NCBI GenBank assembly: GCA_030425205.1
Contig: JAUIAP010000005.1
Coordinates: forward strand, 248,001 to 312,000
Direction of reading: 5' to 3'
Length of the DNA: 64,000 bases
From: Anaerolineae bacterium
GTDB lineage: Bacteria > Chloroflexota > Anaerolineae > Promineifilales > Promineifilaceae
The notes beneath the pieces were generated by a model. It was not told the DNA's origin, did no database searches, and worked only from the letters and a program-made list of their open reading frames with translations. The position numbers were made by a program, and so were the translations under genes. This document shows positions 1-7,964 of this stretch, piece by piece (within the stretch, counting starts at the first letter, position 1; each line of letters begins with the position of its first letter).

Positions 1-252
1 CCAAAATAGAATCGCACCTGTCTGTGCTGCTCGATTGAGATGGTGGGTCTCCCAATCAACTTGACTGTTGTACATTGCCTCTTTGAAGCCATTGCCGCGC
101 GGAGAGGCAATAATGAGTTGGGGCGCATGTTCTGTAAAATAGGCAATCGCGGCCGATTGCCAGTCGTCCGCACCGAGTATCGGCCCTGCCAGAAAAACGA
201 CGGGGGCGACACCGTCGGCGACAAAATCGGGTGGAAGATATAACTGTATCAT
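1..252 (-). CDS. Nucleoside 2-deoxyribosyltransferase-like protein, partial (C-terminus beyond window)
   Basis: Read from the ATG at 252 on the minus strand, the frame stays open to the window edge (84 codons). Near the N-terminus it shows the segment VVFLAGPILGADDWQ, and later QTGAILFW. A hydrophobic strand followed by AGPI and DW is typical of the nucleoside 2-deoxyribosyltransferase-like family, whose members cleave or exchange N-glycosidic bonds of nucleosides or act on related nucleotide sugars. The catalytic Glu region lies past the window edge, so activity cannot be judged. There is no clear Shine-Dalgarno sequence upstream. It lies downstream of the EF-G-like gene in the same direction, 42 bp away, with a strong hairpin between them. 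Family call is moderately sure. Confidence 0.6.
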   Translation of the reverse strand, partial: MIQLYLPPDFVADGVAPVVFLAGPILGADDWQSAAIAYFTEHAPQLIIASPRGNGFKEAMYNSQVDWETHHLNRAAQTGAILFW

Positions 253-259
253 GTGGGGC

Positions 260-285
260 GGGGACACGGCGCGTGCCGTGTCCCC
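260..285. other. Perfect 11-bp hairpin between two minus-strand genes
   Basis: GGGGACACGGC at 260-270 pairs with GCCGTGTCCCC at 275-285 around a 4-nt loop. It sits just after the stop of the EF-G-like gene (minus strand) but has no T-run on either side. It could be a weak terminator, an mRNA 3'-end stabiliser or a REP-type repeat. Confidence 0.5.
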
Positions 286-294
286 AATTGTGTT

Positions 295-2358
295 CTACGC
301 ATCCGCTTTCGCTGCGTTGATGATTTTGTCCTTCATGTGGTTCGGCACACGCCCATAGCGGGAGAACTCCATCCCGTAGACCCCACGCCCCTGCGTCATA
401 GAGCGCAAATCGACGAGATAACGTTGCATCTCAGAAAGTGGCACTTCTGCCTTGATGACGGCGCGTGTTCCGATCTGCTCCATGCCCTGAACGGCGGCGC
501 GGCGCGTGTTCATATCGCTCATAATGTCGCCCATATTTTCTGCGGGAACCGTGACGGTGACGTGATAGAGTGGCTCCAAAAGGGTCGGCTTTGCCGTTAG
601 CATCGCCTTGCGGAACGACTCACGCCCCGCGATTTGAAACGCGATCTCTTTGGAATCGACGGGGTGCATTTTGCCATCATAGACAACCGCCTTTACGCCC
701 GTTACGGGATAGCCCGCAATCGGGCCCTTCTCGACCGCCTGTAAACAACCTTTCTCCGTTGCAACGATAAAGGGACCTGAAATCGCACCGCCATAGACTT
801 CCGAGCCAAACTCGAACGCATCGTCATCATCGATTGACTCAACCCGCAACATGACACGCCCATATTGTCCTGCGCCACCAGATTGCTTTTTGTGGGTATG
901 TTCGGCCGAACTTTCCCCCATGATCGTCTCTCTGTAGGGAATCTTGGGTGTCGTCGTTTCCACATTGACGCCAAACTTTGACTGTAACTTCTTGACCGCC
1001 ATGCTCAAATGGACATCGCCCATTCCTGCCAAAATCGTCTCATGGGTGGCCATATCGTGACGCATCGTCAACGTTGAATCCTCTTCCATTAAGCGACTTA
1101 ATGCCTCGCTCAGCTTGCCAACATCCGCCTGTGTGACGGGATGAATTGCATAACTGAAAATCGGACTGGGTTGCCGAATCGCAATCACTTTGAGGGGGTG
1201 GTTGCGGTCGGTCAACGTGTGATTGGTGGCTGTGTCGCCTAGTTTGACGACGGCGCCGATATCGCCTGCATTCAGTTTAGGAACGTTGTGCAAATCTTTG
1301 CCAATCACCACGCCCAGCTGTCCAACGCGTACCTCTTGTTCTAGGTTTACATCCCAAACGCGACTATCTGATTCCAGCACACCGCCAAAGACGCGCACAT
1401 AGCTGGTCTTGCCATATTTATCTTCGCGGGTTTTGAAGACGAACGCGGCGAGCGGTGTGTCATTGCTGATCGCATATTCGACACGTTCGCCTGTGTGGTC
1501 ATACGGCTTGAAACCACCGCGTGTTCCCGGTGCGGGAAGGAGACGCTGCATGGTGCGGGCAAGCAGATCGGTGCCGACCCCACTTTCCGCTGCACAAAAC
1601 GTGATTGGGACGACGAGATTTTGCTCCATCGCACCTTGCAACCCACGAATGATATCATCGGCCGAAAGTGTATCTTCCTCAAAATACTTTTCCATTAGGT
1701 CGTCCGACCCTTCAGCGGCCGCCTCGATCAACTCCATGCGCGCCTCTTCGACCTCCTCGGCAAATCGCTCTGGAATCTCAGCACGTTCACCGCTTTCGCC
1801 CATAAACGCCACCTCATTGACCAGATCGATCACGCCCTTAAAAGTAGGGCCTTCCCCAATTGGGATTTGCAATCGGATCAGACGACGCTCATCGAGCAGA
1901 TGTTCACTGATCGAGTTCAGTACGCGCGTCACACGCGTGTTGTCCCGATCCATCTTGCTGACGACGAGCAGCGTCGGCATGTTGTTGCGTTTTGCCTCTT
2001 GATAGACGATCTCGGTGCCCACTTCAACGCCTGAAACACCCTCGATAAAGACGACTGCGCTATCGGCGACGTGTAGTGCGGCGTTAACCTCACCGATAAA
2101 GTCCATATAGCCCGGCGTGTCAAAAAGATTCAGCTTGCCATCGCGGAATTCGATGGCGGCGATGCCGGTCGAGACTGAACTTTGGCGATCTAATTCTTCT
2201 GGTTCAAAGTCGGTGACGGTGTTGCCGCTGTTGACGCTGCCCATGCGCGTGATTGCACCTGTAGCATAGAGCATACGCTCAACAAATGTGGTTTTGCCCG
2301 CTCCCGTATGGGAAACGAGCGCGATATTGCGAATGTTGGAGGTGGGATAAACTTTCAT
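295..2358 (-). CDS. EF-G-like translation factor GTPase (EF-G2 type)
   Basis: A 687-residue GTPase with the EF-G domain order: P-loop SHTGAGKT at 16-23, DTPGY switch II motif, SKMD in place of the usual NKMD guanine-recognition motif, a domain II beta barrel, and EF-G domains III-V ending in GVYGMEFSRYGRVP. EF-G catalyses ribosomal translocation. Stand-alone paralogues away from the str operon (rpsL-rpsG-fusA-tuf) usually belong to the EF-G2 group, whose role is less clear. No ribosomal protein genes flank it. I chose the ATG at 2358 because AAGGAA lies about 9 nt upstream and the GTPase core begins at once; an in-frame extension to 2457 adds 33 residues without homology. The N-to-S change in the NKxD motif is seen in the EF-G2 group and could lower nucleotide specificity. 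Confidence 0.88.
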   Translation of the reverse strand: MKVYPTSNIRNIALVSHTGAGKTTFVERMLYATGAITRMGSVNSGNTVTDFEPEELDRQSSVSTGIAAIEFRDGKLNLFDTPGYMDFIGEVNAALHVADSAVVFIEGVSGVEVGTEIVYQEAKRNNMPTLLVVSKMDRDNTRVTRVLNSISEHLLDERRLIRLQIPIGEGPTFKGVIDLVNEVAFMGESGERAEIPERFAEEVEEARMELIEAAAEGSDDLMEKYFEEDTLSADDIIRGLQGAMEQNLVVPITFCAAESGVGTDLLARTMQRLLPAPGTRGGFKPYDHTGERVEYAISNDTPLAAFVFKTREDKYGKTSYVRVFGGVLESDSRVWDVNLEQEVRVGQLGVVIGKDLHNVPKLNAGDIGAVVKLGDTATNHTLTDRNHPLKVIAIRQPSPIFSYAIHPVTQADVGKLSEALSRLMEEDSTLTMRHDMATHETILAGMGDVHLSMAVKKLQSKFGVNVETTTPKIPYRETIMGESSAEHTHKKQSGGAGQYGRVMLRVESIDDDDAFEFGSEVYGGAISGPFIVATEKGCLQAVEKGPIAGYPVTGVKAVVYDGKMHPVDSKEIAFQIAGRESFRKAMLTAKPTLLEPLYHVTVTVPAENMGDIMSDMNTRRAAVQGMEQIGTRAVIKAEVPLSEMQRYLVDLRSMTQGRGVYGMEFSRYGRVPNHMKDKIINAAKADA

Positions 2359-2907
2359 GCAACTGTTCCTTATTCCTTCTTGGTGCGTCACAAACCACAG
2401 CGGCTGTAAACGCTTATTTTCGGCTTCCGCAATCAACTTGCGAAAGCCGTCAGTCATCTGCCCGCAAACATAAAGGCACTGTTCACGAAGGACATGAAGA
2501 TCACAATGGGAGGCGTGGAAAACCTATTCCATCGTGGTTTTTCATGTATTTGGTGGCCGATTTTCTTTTCTTTTCGATTGGTGCGTAGACAGGGGGGATT
2601 GCATAGAGGAAGGTAAATGGATAAGCGATTTGATTTGCGCTTTTGTCTCATCATTTGTCAACCTATGCTAAAGTTGTTCCATTCTAATCGCTAAATTACA
2701 ACGGTGCAAATGTGGTATTTTTTGTAGACATTACAGTAAATTTTGTGTGTTTAGCGAATATTCGCTGTGCAAGGGAAAAGTTGACGAGTATACTGAATAG
2801 TCTTAAAAATCCACACACATCACAAAATATACCCTATCCCACACCACATCTAGCGTCGCTTTTGGGGCGTAACAGTGTTAGATGTATTTTATCATTAGGA
2901 GCATTGA
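2359..2907. other. Divergent intergenic region
   Basis: These 549 bp separate the minus-strand EF-G-like gene from plus-strand pckA. They are AT-rich and hold no convincing gene. A possible pckA promoter is TTGACG (2781-2786), 17 bp, TAAAAA (2804-2809). AGGAG at 2897-2901 is the pckA ribosome binding site. I see no other recognisable element. Confidence 0.45.
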
Positions 2908-4482
2908 ATGCAGCACACAGGCACAACAATCAGCAAACACGGGTTGGATAAAGTTGGCATTACAAACGCGGCCACCGTCTATTGGAACCTACCCCCCGCA
3001 AGACTCTACGAAGAATCGATCAAGCGCAACGAGGCAGTTATGGCTGCCGATGGCCCGCTCGTCGCCTACACGGGAAACCACACGGGCCGCTCGCCTAATG
3101 ATAAATTCACGGTCAAAGAGCCAACAACGGCGGACAAGATATGGTGGGGCAAGGTCAATCGGCCGATGTCGCCCCAACATTTTGAGCGCATTCGTCAAAA
3201 GATGATCGAGTATGTCGATGGATACGATCTCTTTGTCTTTGACGGCTACGCAGGGGCAGACCCCAACTATCGCATCAAGGTGCGCGTGATCACACAATTT
3301 GCCTGGCACAATCTATTTGCCCGCAACATGTTTATTCGTGAGCCAGACCCCGCAGTGCTGGCAGATTTTGAGCCAGACTTCACCGTTTTCGATTGTCCGT
3401 TGTTCCAAGCTGATCCCGCAACGGACGGCACAACAAGTTCAACCGTGATCACGGTTAACTTTGCCGAGCATCTCGTCCTGATCGGTGGGACGCGCTATGC
3501 GGGCGAAATTAAGAAAAGCATCTTTGGCGCGCTCAACTTCTATCTGCCACAACAAAATGTGCTGCCAATGCACTGTTCGGCCAACTATGGAGCGGACAAG
3601 CAAAATGATGTCGCCGTTTTCTTTGGCCTGAGCGGGACGGGCAAGACGACACTTTCGGCCGATTCCAGTCGCACCCTGATCGGCGACGACGAACACGGCT
3701 GGAGCGATCATGGTGTCTACAACTTTGAGGGCGGCTGCTACGCCAAAACGATTAAAATCACGCCTGAAAGTGAACCTGAAATCTATGCGACAACAAAACG
3801 CATGGGGTCGATTCTCGAAAACGTCGTGTTGGATGACTGCACACGCCAGCCTGATTTCTTCGACGCCACGCACACGCAAAATACCCGCGTTAGCTATCCG
3901 ATCGACTTTATTCCCAACGCCGATTTAAACGGTATGGGAGGACAGCCCAAAAATGTCATCTTTCTGACGGCCGATGCGTTTGGCGTGTTGCCGCCGATCA
4001 GTAAATTGACGCGGGAGCAGACACAGTATCACTTCCTCAATGGTTATACGGCAAAGGTGGCCGGCACGGAACGCGGCGTAACTGAACCAAAAGCGACATT
4101 TAGCACCTGCTTCGGCGCACCCTTCATGCCCATGCACCCCTCCGTTTATGCCAACATGCTCGGCGACCGCGTTGAGCAACACGGCGTGAATGTTTGGTTG
4201 GTCAACACGGGCTGGACGGGTGGCGCATACGGCACGGGCAAGCGCATGAGCCTGACGCACACCCGCCGCATGGTCGCCGCCGCGCTTGCTGGCGAACTCG
4301 ATGACGTGGAGACTTCAGAAGACCCGTTTTTCGGGTTGGCGGTTCCAACTGCGATTGAAGGGGTGCCAGATCATGTCCTCATGCCGCGCCAAACGTGGGA
4401 TGACAAAGACGCCTACGACAAGGCAGCGCAGAAGCTACTTGACATGTTTGATAAGAATTATCAGCAGTACAAGGGTGATTAG
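2908..4482 (+). CDS. pckA: Phosphoenolpyruvate carboxykinase (ATP)
   Basis: A 524-residue cytosolic enzyme converting oxaloacetate and ATP to phosphoenolpyruvate, CO2 and ADP, the entry step of gluconeogenesis. The sequence shows YTGNHTGRSPNDKF near the N-terminus, the kinase-1a P-loop GLSGTGKTT near residue 241, the metal-binding stretch LIGDDEHGW and the signature NTGWTGGAYGTGKRM, all diagnostic of the ATP-dependent class rather than the GTP class. Length fits the family. AGGAG at 2897-2901, six bases before the ATG, supports the start. A strong terminator follows at 4707-4730. Two TCGGCCGA palindromes lie in the gene (3159 and 3655), the second just after the P-loop codons. Confidence 0.97.
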   Translation: MQHTGTTISKHGLDKVGITNAATVYWNLPPARLYEESIKRNEAVMAADGPLVAYTGNHTGRSPNDKFTVKEPTTADKIWWGKVNRPMSPQHFERIRQKMIEYVDGYDLFVFDGYAGADPNYRIKVRVITQFAWHNLFARNMFIREPDPAVLADFEPDFTVFDCPLFQADPATDGTTSSTVITVNFAEHLVLIGGTRYAGEIKKSIFGALNFYLPQQNVLPMHCSANYGADKQNDVAVFFGLSGTGKTTLSADSSRTLIGDDEHGWSDHGVYNFEGGCYAKTIKITPESEPEIYATTKRMGSILENVVLDDCTRQPDFFDATHTQNTRVSYPIDFIPNADLNGMGGQPKNVIFLTADAFGVLPPISKLTREQTQYHFLNGYTAKVAGTERGVTEPKATFSTCFGAPFMPMHPSVYANMLGDRVEQHGVNVWLVNTGWTGGAYGTGKRMSLTHTRRMVAAALAGELDDVETSEDPFFGLAVPTAIEGVPDHVLMPRQTWDDKDAYDKAAQKLLDMFDKNYQQYKGD

Positions 4483-4706
4483 TTTCCAAAAGTCGTAACT
4501 ACTGAGGCTGGTCAGCATTTCAGCCTGTCAGCATTTCAGTGAAGAAATAGAAGGGCTGCTTTTTATGTATACACATGGTGTATGCAAAATGATGAGATAA
4601 AGTAAATTTCATGGCGTTGTCATACCTGCGAAGGCAGGTATCCATTCTTTTCTATGACTGGATTCGCACGTATGACAGGACTTCTTTTACTCTACACTGC
4701 ACTTAG
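4483..4706. other. Untranslated region after pckA with fold-back sequences
   Basis: No gene is visible here. The stretch holds a short imperfect hairpin around 4565-4590 (TATACACATGGTGTATG), the REP-like palindrome at 4622-4641 and, at its end, the pckA terminator. Confidence 0.5.
4622..4641. repeat. REP-like palindrome, copy 1
   Basis: ATACCTGC-gaag-GCAGGTAT in the context GTCAT...TCCATTC. This is the widespread bacterial intergenic palindrome family related to GTCATTCC(C/T)GC-gaag-GC. Further copies are at 11889-11908 and 58896-58915. Confidence 0.75.
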
Positions 4707-4738
4707 AAACCGTCGCAACTGCGACGGTTTTTGTTTTG
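4707..4738 (+). terminator. Rho-independent terminator of pckA
   Basis: Perfect stem AAACCGTCGC / GCGACGGTTT (4707-4716 and 4721-4730) with an AACT loop, followed by TTGTTTTGTT. Confidence 0.88.
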
Positions 4739-4805
4739 TTACTGAGGTGTGATCTTACAGAAAGGCGCAGCTAATAGACAGCAGGTTTTGTGGGGTGTGA
4801 TTGCT

Positions 4806-4841
4806 TTGAGGAACCTTGGTCCTGTCGTACTATTCTTTCCG
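4806..4841 (+). promoter_or_regulatory. Leaderless-type promoter of the response regulator
   Basis: TTGAGG at 4806-4811, 16 bp spacer, TACTAT at 4828-4833, then 7 nt to a GTG codon at 4841. Transcription would begin at or next to the start codon. No Shine-Dalgarno sequence precedes that GTG, and the receiver fold begins right after it. Confidence 0.55.
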
Positions 4842-5446
4842 TGAACGAATTACGGGTTTTACTGATTGCAGCGGATCCGCTGGCGCGTGCGGCGTTGGCT
4901 GGGATGCTGGATGGTGAGTGTGAGATTGTGGGGCGGGAGGACGGATCGGCCGAATGGCACACCATCGTCGACCTGCATGATCCTGATGTAATTTTGTGTG
5001 ATGTCGGGTGGCAAGGGTCGCTCGACGTGCCAGACGTGCGTGAGTTGGGGATTCCGGTCGTTGCGTTGGTGGGGGACGATGAGATGGCGGAGACTGTTTG
5101 GCAAAGTGGCGTGCAGGGAATTATCGGCCGATCTGCCACACAACAGCAAATCATCCAAACCCTACAAACCGTCACGCACAACCTGATCGTTTATGATCCC
5201 AACTTGCTCACCAATCCGATTGCACCCGCGTTCAATTTTGAACTCGTCGAGCCGTTGACTGAGCGCGAGCTGGAGGTGTTAACGCTGATGGCGCAGGGAT
5301 TGACCAATCGCGCGATTGGGTTTGAACTGGACATCAGCGACCACACGGTGAAGTTTCATGTCAATTCACTGCTGACAAAGCTGAACGCGCAGAGTCGCAC
5401 GGAAGCGGCCGTGCGGGCGACGCGATTGGGATTGCTAACTGTCTAA
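4841..5446 (+). CDS. Response regulator, NarL/LuxR family, with degenerate receiver
   Basis: About 201 residues from the GTG at 4841: an N-terminal receiver-like domain (ELRVLLIAADP to about residue 115) and a C-terminal LuxR-type helix-turn-helix with LTERELEVLTLMAQGLTNRAI and HTVKFHVNSLLTKL. A possible phospho-acceptor Asp lies in ILCDVGW. The acidic pair normally found after the first strand is reduced to a single Asp, and the conserved Lys late in the domain is not evident (GIIGRSA), so signalling may not depend on ordinary phosphorylation. No histidine kinase is adjacent; the nearest is at 26536-28287. A longer reading from a GTG at 4790 adds 17 residues outside the domain, so I prefer 4841. 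Target genes are unknown. Confidence 0.85.
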   Translation: MNELRVLLIAADPLARAALAGMLDGECEIVGREDGSAEWHTIVDLHDPDVILCDVGWQGSLDVPDVRELGIPVVALVGDDEMAETVWQSGVQGIIGRSATQQQIIQTLQTVTHNLIVYDPNLLTNPIAPAFNFELVEPLTERELEVLTLMAQGLTNRAIGFELDISDHTVKFHVNSLLTKLNAQSRTEAAVRATRLGLLTV

Positions 5447-5449
5447 GCG

Positions 5450-6601
5450 TCAACGAAAAATCATTGGGAGATAGGTTTGTTGAGTGGTCGGCAGATCGAG
5501 CGTATAGATGGCTGCATTGCGTTCACGGCTCGTAACGATCAGCTGATTTTTTTCAGGCCACGGGATCAGCGTGATCAGGGGTTCGCTAGACTCTAGCACT
5601 GTCTCCCAGTTGACAAGATCGGCCGATCGCATAATCACCGCATTCCCGTTCTCCAACTCCGCAATTGTGTATAAATAGGGCCCAACGACTGTCCAAATGT
5701 TGCGATTGATGCTGTATTTCCATGCGAGACCCAACGGATGCGGCACTGGGTGTGTGGTTGTGCTGCCATCGGCCGAAACAGCAATAATCGACTCCCGATC
5801 TCGTGCAAGGGTCAATACCCGTCCATTAAATTCACGTAGTGCAACTGGTTGCAACGTATCACTGACCACTGTCGTCCACATTATCGCATCAGAACTCGAT
5901 GCCAGATTGACTTCAACCCCGAGGTATTCGTCGATAAATGTCGCATAGAACTGCCCATCCTGTTCCAGAATGTCATAGGCTCGCCAGTCACCTAAATAGC
6001 TGACGTGATCCCATGTGATACCGTCTTGCGTGCGAAATATCCGACCGTAGCGCGTCGGATCAACAAAACCACTTGTTGCTGCATAGAGATAATCATCGAC
6101 GATCTCAAATCCAAAGGTGTGCAGTGCATTTGGCAATCCGTTTATAGGGTCGCGGTATTTTGTTAAGCCTGTTTTCGGCCGATAAACATAGTGATTCCCC
6201 GCGTCGTGACTATCTGGACAGCAGGGATCAGACCCAGCGACGTGGATTTCCCCATTAAATAGGATTAACTCATCTGCCCCCTGTTCATCAAGCTGTCCCA
6301 GATTTGTAATTGCTGTCCCGTCACTCTGTGCCAACAGTGCGCCATCCAATTCAGACGGTGCACCCGTTCCTAACCCAAAATACAGTGAGTCTCCCACAGG
6401 CTGTACATTAAAAATGCCAAACGTTTCCAAATCGGGAGTGAACCCCGTTTCTTGTTCATACCATGCGTAGATGTCAACGGCTGGCATCAACTCGACCAAT
6501 GTATTATCGTTCTCCGCCCTAATCGTTTTTCCCACAGTGATTACAACGAACGCCAAAATACAAAACAGAATCCCTGATCGAAAGATGTGTTGTAATTTCA
6601 T
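5450..6601 (-). CDS. Exported beta-propeller-like protein of unknown function
   Basis: 383 residues. The N-terminus MKLQHIFRSGILFCILAFVVITVG is a signal peptide or signal anchor. The body has repeated beta-rich segments ending in stretches such as GDSLYFGLGTG, DDYLYAATSG and GPYLYTIAELENG, the pattern of sorting-type or Kelch-like propellers that read out sensor-style text. The last residues, TYLPMIFR, resemble a C-terminal tail common on exported Chloroflexota proteins. GAGG lies 8-11 nt before the ATG. It is convergent with the response regulator (3 bp between stops). I do not recognise a specific family and assign no catalytic role. Confidence 0.6.
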   Translation of the reverse strand: MKLQHIFRSGILFCILAFVVITVGKTIRAENDNTLVELMPAVDIYAWYEQETGFTPDLETFGIFNVQPVGDSLYFGLGTGAPSELDGALLAQSDGTAITNLGQLDEQGADELILFNGEIHVAGSDPCCPDSHDAGNHYVYRPKTGLTKYRDPINGLPNALHTFGFEIVDDYLYAATSGFVDPTRYGRIFRTQDGITWDHVSYLGDWRAYDILEQDGQFYATFIDEYLGVEVNLASSSDAIMWTTVVSDTLQPVALREFNGRVLTLARDRESIIAVSADGSTTTHPVPHPLGLAWKYSINRNIWTVVGPYLYTIAELENGNAVIMRSADLVNWETVLESSEPLITLIPWPEKNQLIVTSRERNAAIYTLDLPTTQQTYLPMIFR

Positions 6602-6743
6602 TTTTAGACCTCATTTAGGTGACACGACCGCATTTTACAACGCCACACAATACAAACGTTATTTCCTCACAGACCATTCCACTCACGACAACGCCATTTC
6701 GCACTCTCTGCTACAATTATACGAACTCACACGCAGCAAAAAA

Positions 6744-6773
6744 TTGCGATGGCTGCACGAATATAGGTATAAA
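6744..6773 (+). promoter_or_regulatory. Predicted ychF promoter
   Basis: TTGCGA at 6744-6749, 18 bp spacer, TATAAA at 6768-6773. It lies about 65 bp before the chosen ychF start. Confidence 0.5.
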
Positions 6774-6839
6774 TCAAAGATTTTGGATAGTAAATGACGC
6801 ATGGAACGTCATTCCGAAATCCTATTGCGAAGATCAAAT

Positions 6840-7943
6840 ATGGCATCATTAGGCATCGGCATTGTCGGGCTACCCAACGTGGGCAAAAGCACGACTTTTA
6901 ATGCACTTACAAAAGAACAAAACGCGCTCGCCGCGAACTATCCGTTTGCAACCATCGAGCCGAATAGCGCAATTGTCCCCGTTCCCGACGCGCGCATCGA
7001 CAAGTTAACTGAGCTAGTCAAACCGAAAAAGACGCTGTATGCGACGATTGAATTTGTCGATATTGCTGGATTAGTCAAAGGCGCGAGTCAGGGTGAAGGG
7101 CTGGGCAATCAATTTCTCGGCAATATCCGCGACACGTCCGCCATTGTCCATGTCGTGCGCTGTTTTGACGATGAAAACGTCCTGCACGTCAATGCATCTC
7201 CCGCTCCGCGCGAGGACATTGAAGTGATTAACACCGAGCTGTTGATTGCTGACTTGCAACAGCTTGAGCGTAAAGTTGAACGACTGACGCGTCAGGCACG
7301 CAATGACAAGGCGGCACGCGCACAGTTGGTGATTGCGGAAGAGTTGAAAGGGCACATCGAGGAGGGCAATCCCGTCAGCACCTTCGCAAAAGCGGACAAT
7401 GAAGATTTCAAAGCACTTGTGCGTGAGATGCGTTTTATCTCCGCTAAGCCGACAATTTACGCCGCCAACGTCGATGAGGAAGGTCTAGAAGAGGACAATG
7501 CCTATGTCGCAGAGGTGCGGGAAGTTGCCTCTGAACAAAACGCCAAAGTCGTTAAGATTTGCGCCAAACTTGAAGAGGATATGGCGGGATTGACCGATGC
7601 GGAACGGCAAGAATTTCTAGAGATGTCGGGTGCAACAGAGAGTGGACTCGACCAGATTATCCGCAGCAGCTATGCTGCACTGGGATTGTGCAGCTACTTT
7701 ACGCAAGGTGAACAGGAAGTGCGCGCGTGGACGATCCCTGTTGGCGCCAAGGCACCCCAAGCAGCGGGGGTCATTCACACTGATTTCGAGAAGGGTTTTA
7801 TCCGCGCCCAAGTCATCAGCTATGATAAGTTTATCGAACACGGCACAGAAGCAGCGGCAAAGGCGGCGGGCGATATGCGGACGGAAGGCAAAGAGTACGT
7901 TGTGCAAGATGGGGACATTGTCCATTTTCTATTTAACGTTTGA
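6840..7943 (+). CDS. ychF: Ribosome-binding ATPase YchF (Obg-family)
   Basis: 367 residues from the ATG at 6840, matching the usual 363-residue length. G1 motif GLPNVGKST at 10-18, the Obg-family switch stretch VDIAGLVKGASQGEGLGNQFL, a central coiled-coil insertion (QQLERKVERLTRQ), and the C-terminal TGS domain ending KEYVVQDGDIVHFLFNV. YchF binds ribosomes and prefers ATP over GTP because its G4 motif is altered; it is linked to translation and oxidative-stress control. An upstream in-frame ATG at 6801 adds 13 residues not conserved in the family. No TCGGCCGA copy occurs in this gene, one of the longest gaps in the window. Confidence 0.96.
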   Translation: MASLGIGIVGLPNVGKSTTFNALTKEQNALAANYPFATIEPNSAIVPVPDARIDKLTELVKPKKTLYATIEFVDIAGLVKGASQGEGLGNQFLGNIRDTSAIVHVVRCFDDENVLHVNASPAPREDIEVINTELLIADLQQLERKVERLTRQARNDKAARAQLVIAEELKGHIEEGNPVSTFAKADNEDFKALVREMRFISAKPTIYAANVDEEGLEEDNAYVAEVREVASEQNAKVVKICAKLEEDMAGLTDAERQEFLEMSGATESGLDQIIRSSYAALGLCSYFTQGEQEVRAWTIPVGAKAPQAAGVIHTDFEKGFIRAQVISYDKFIEHGTEAAAKAAGDMRTEGKEYVVQDGDIVHFLFNV

Positions 7944-7964
7944 TATTGGGTCTATTCGACGACT

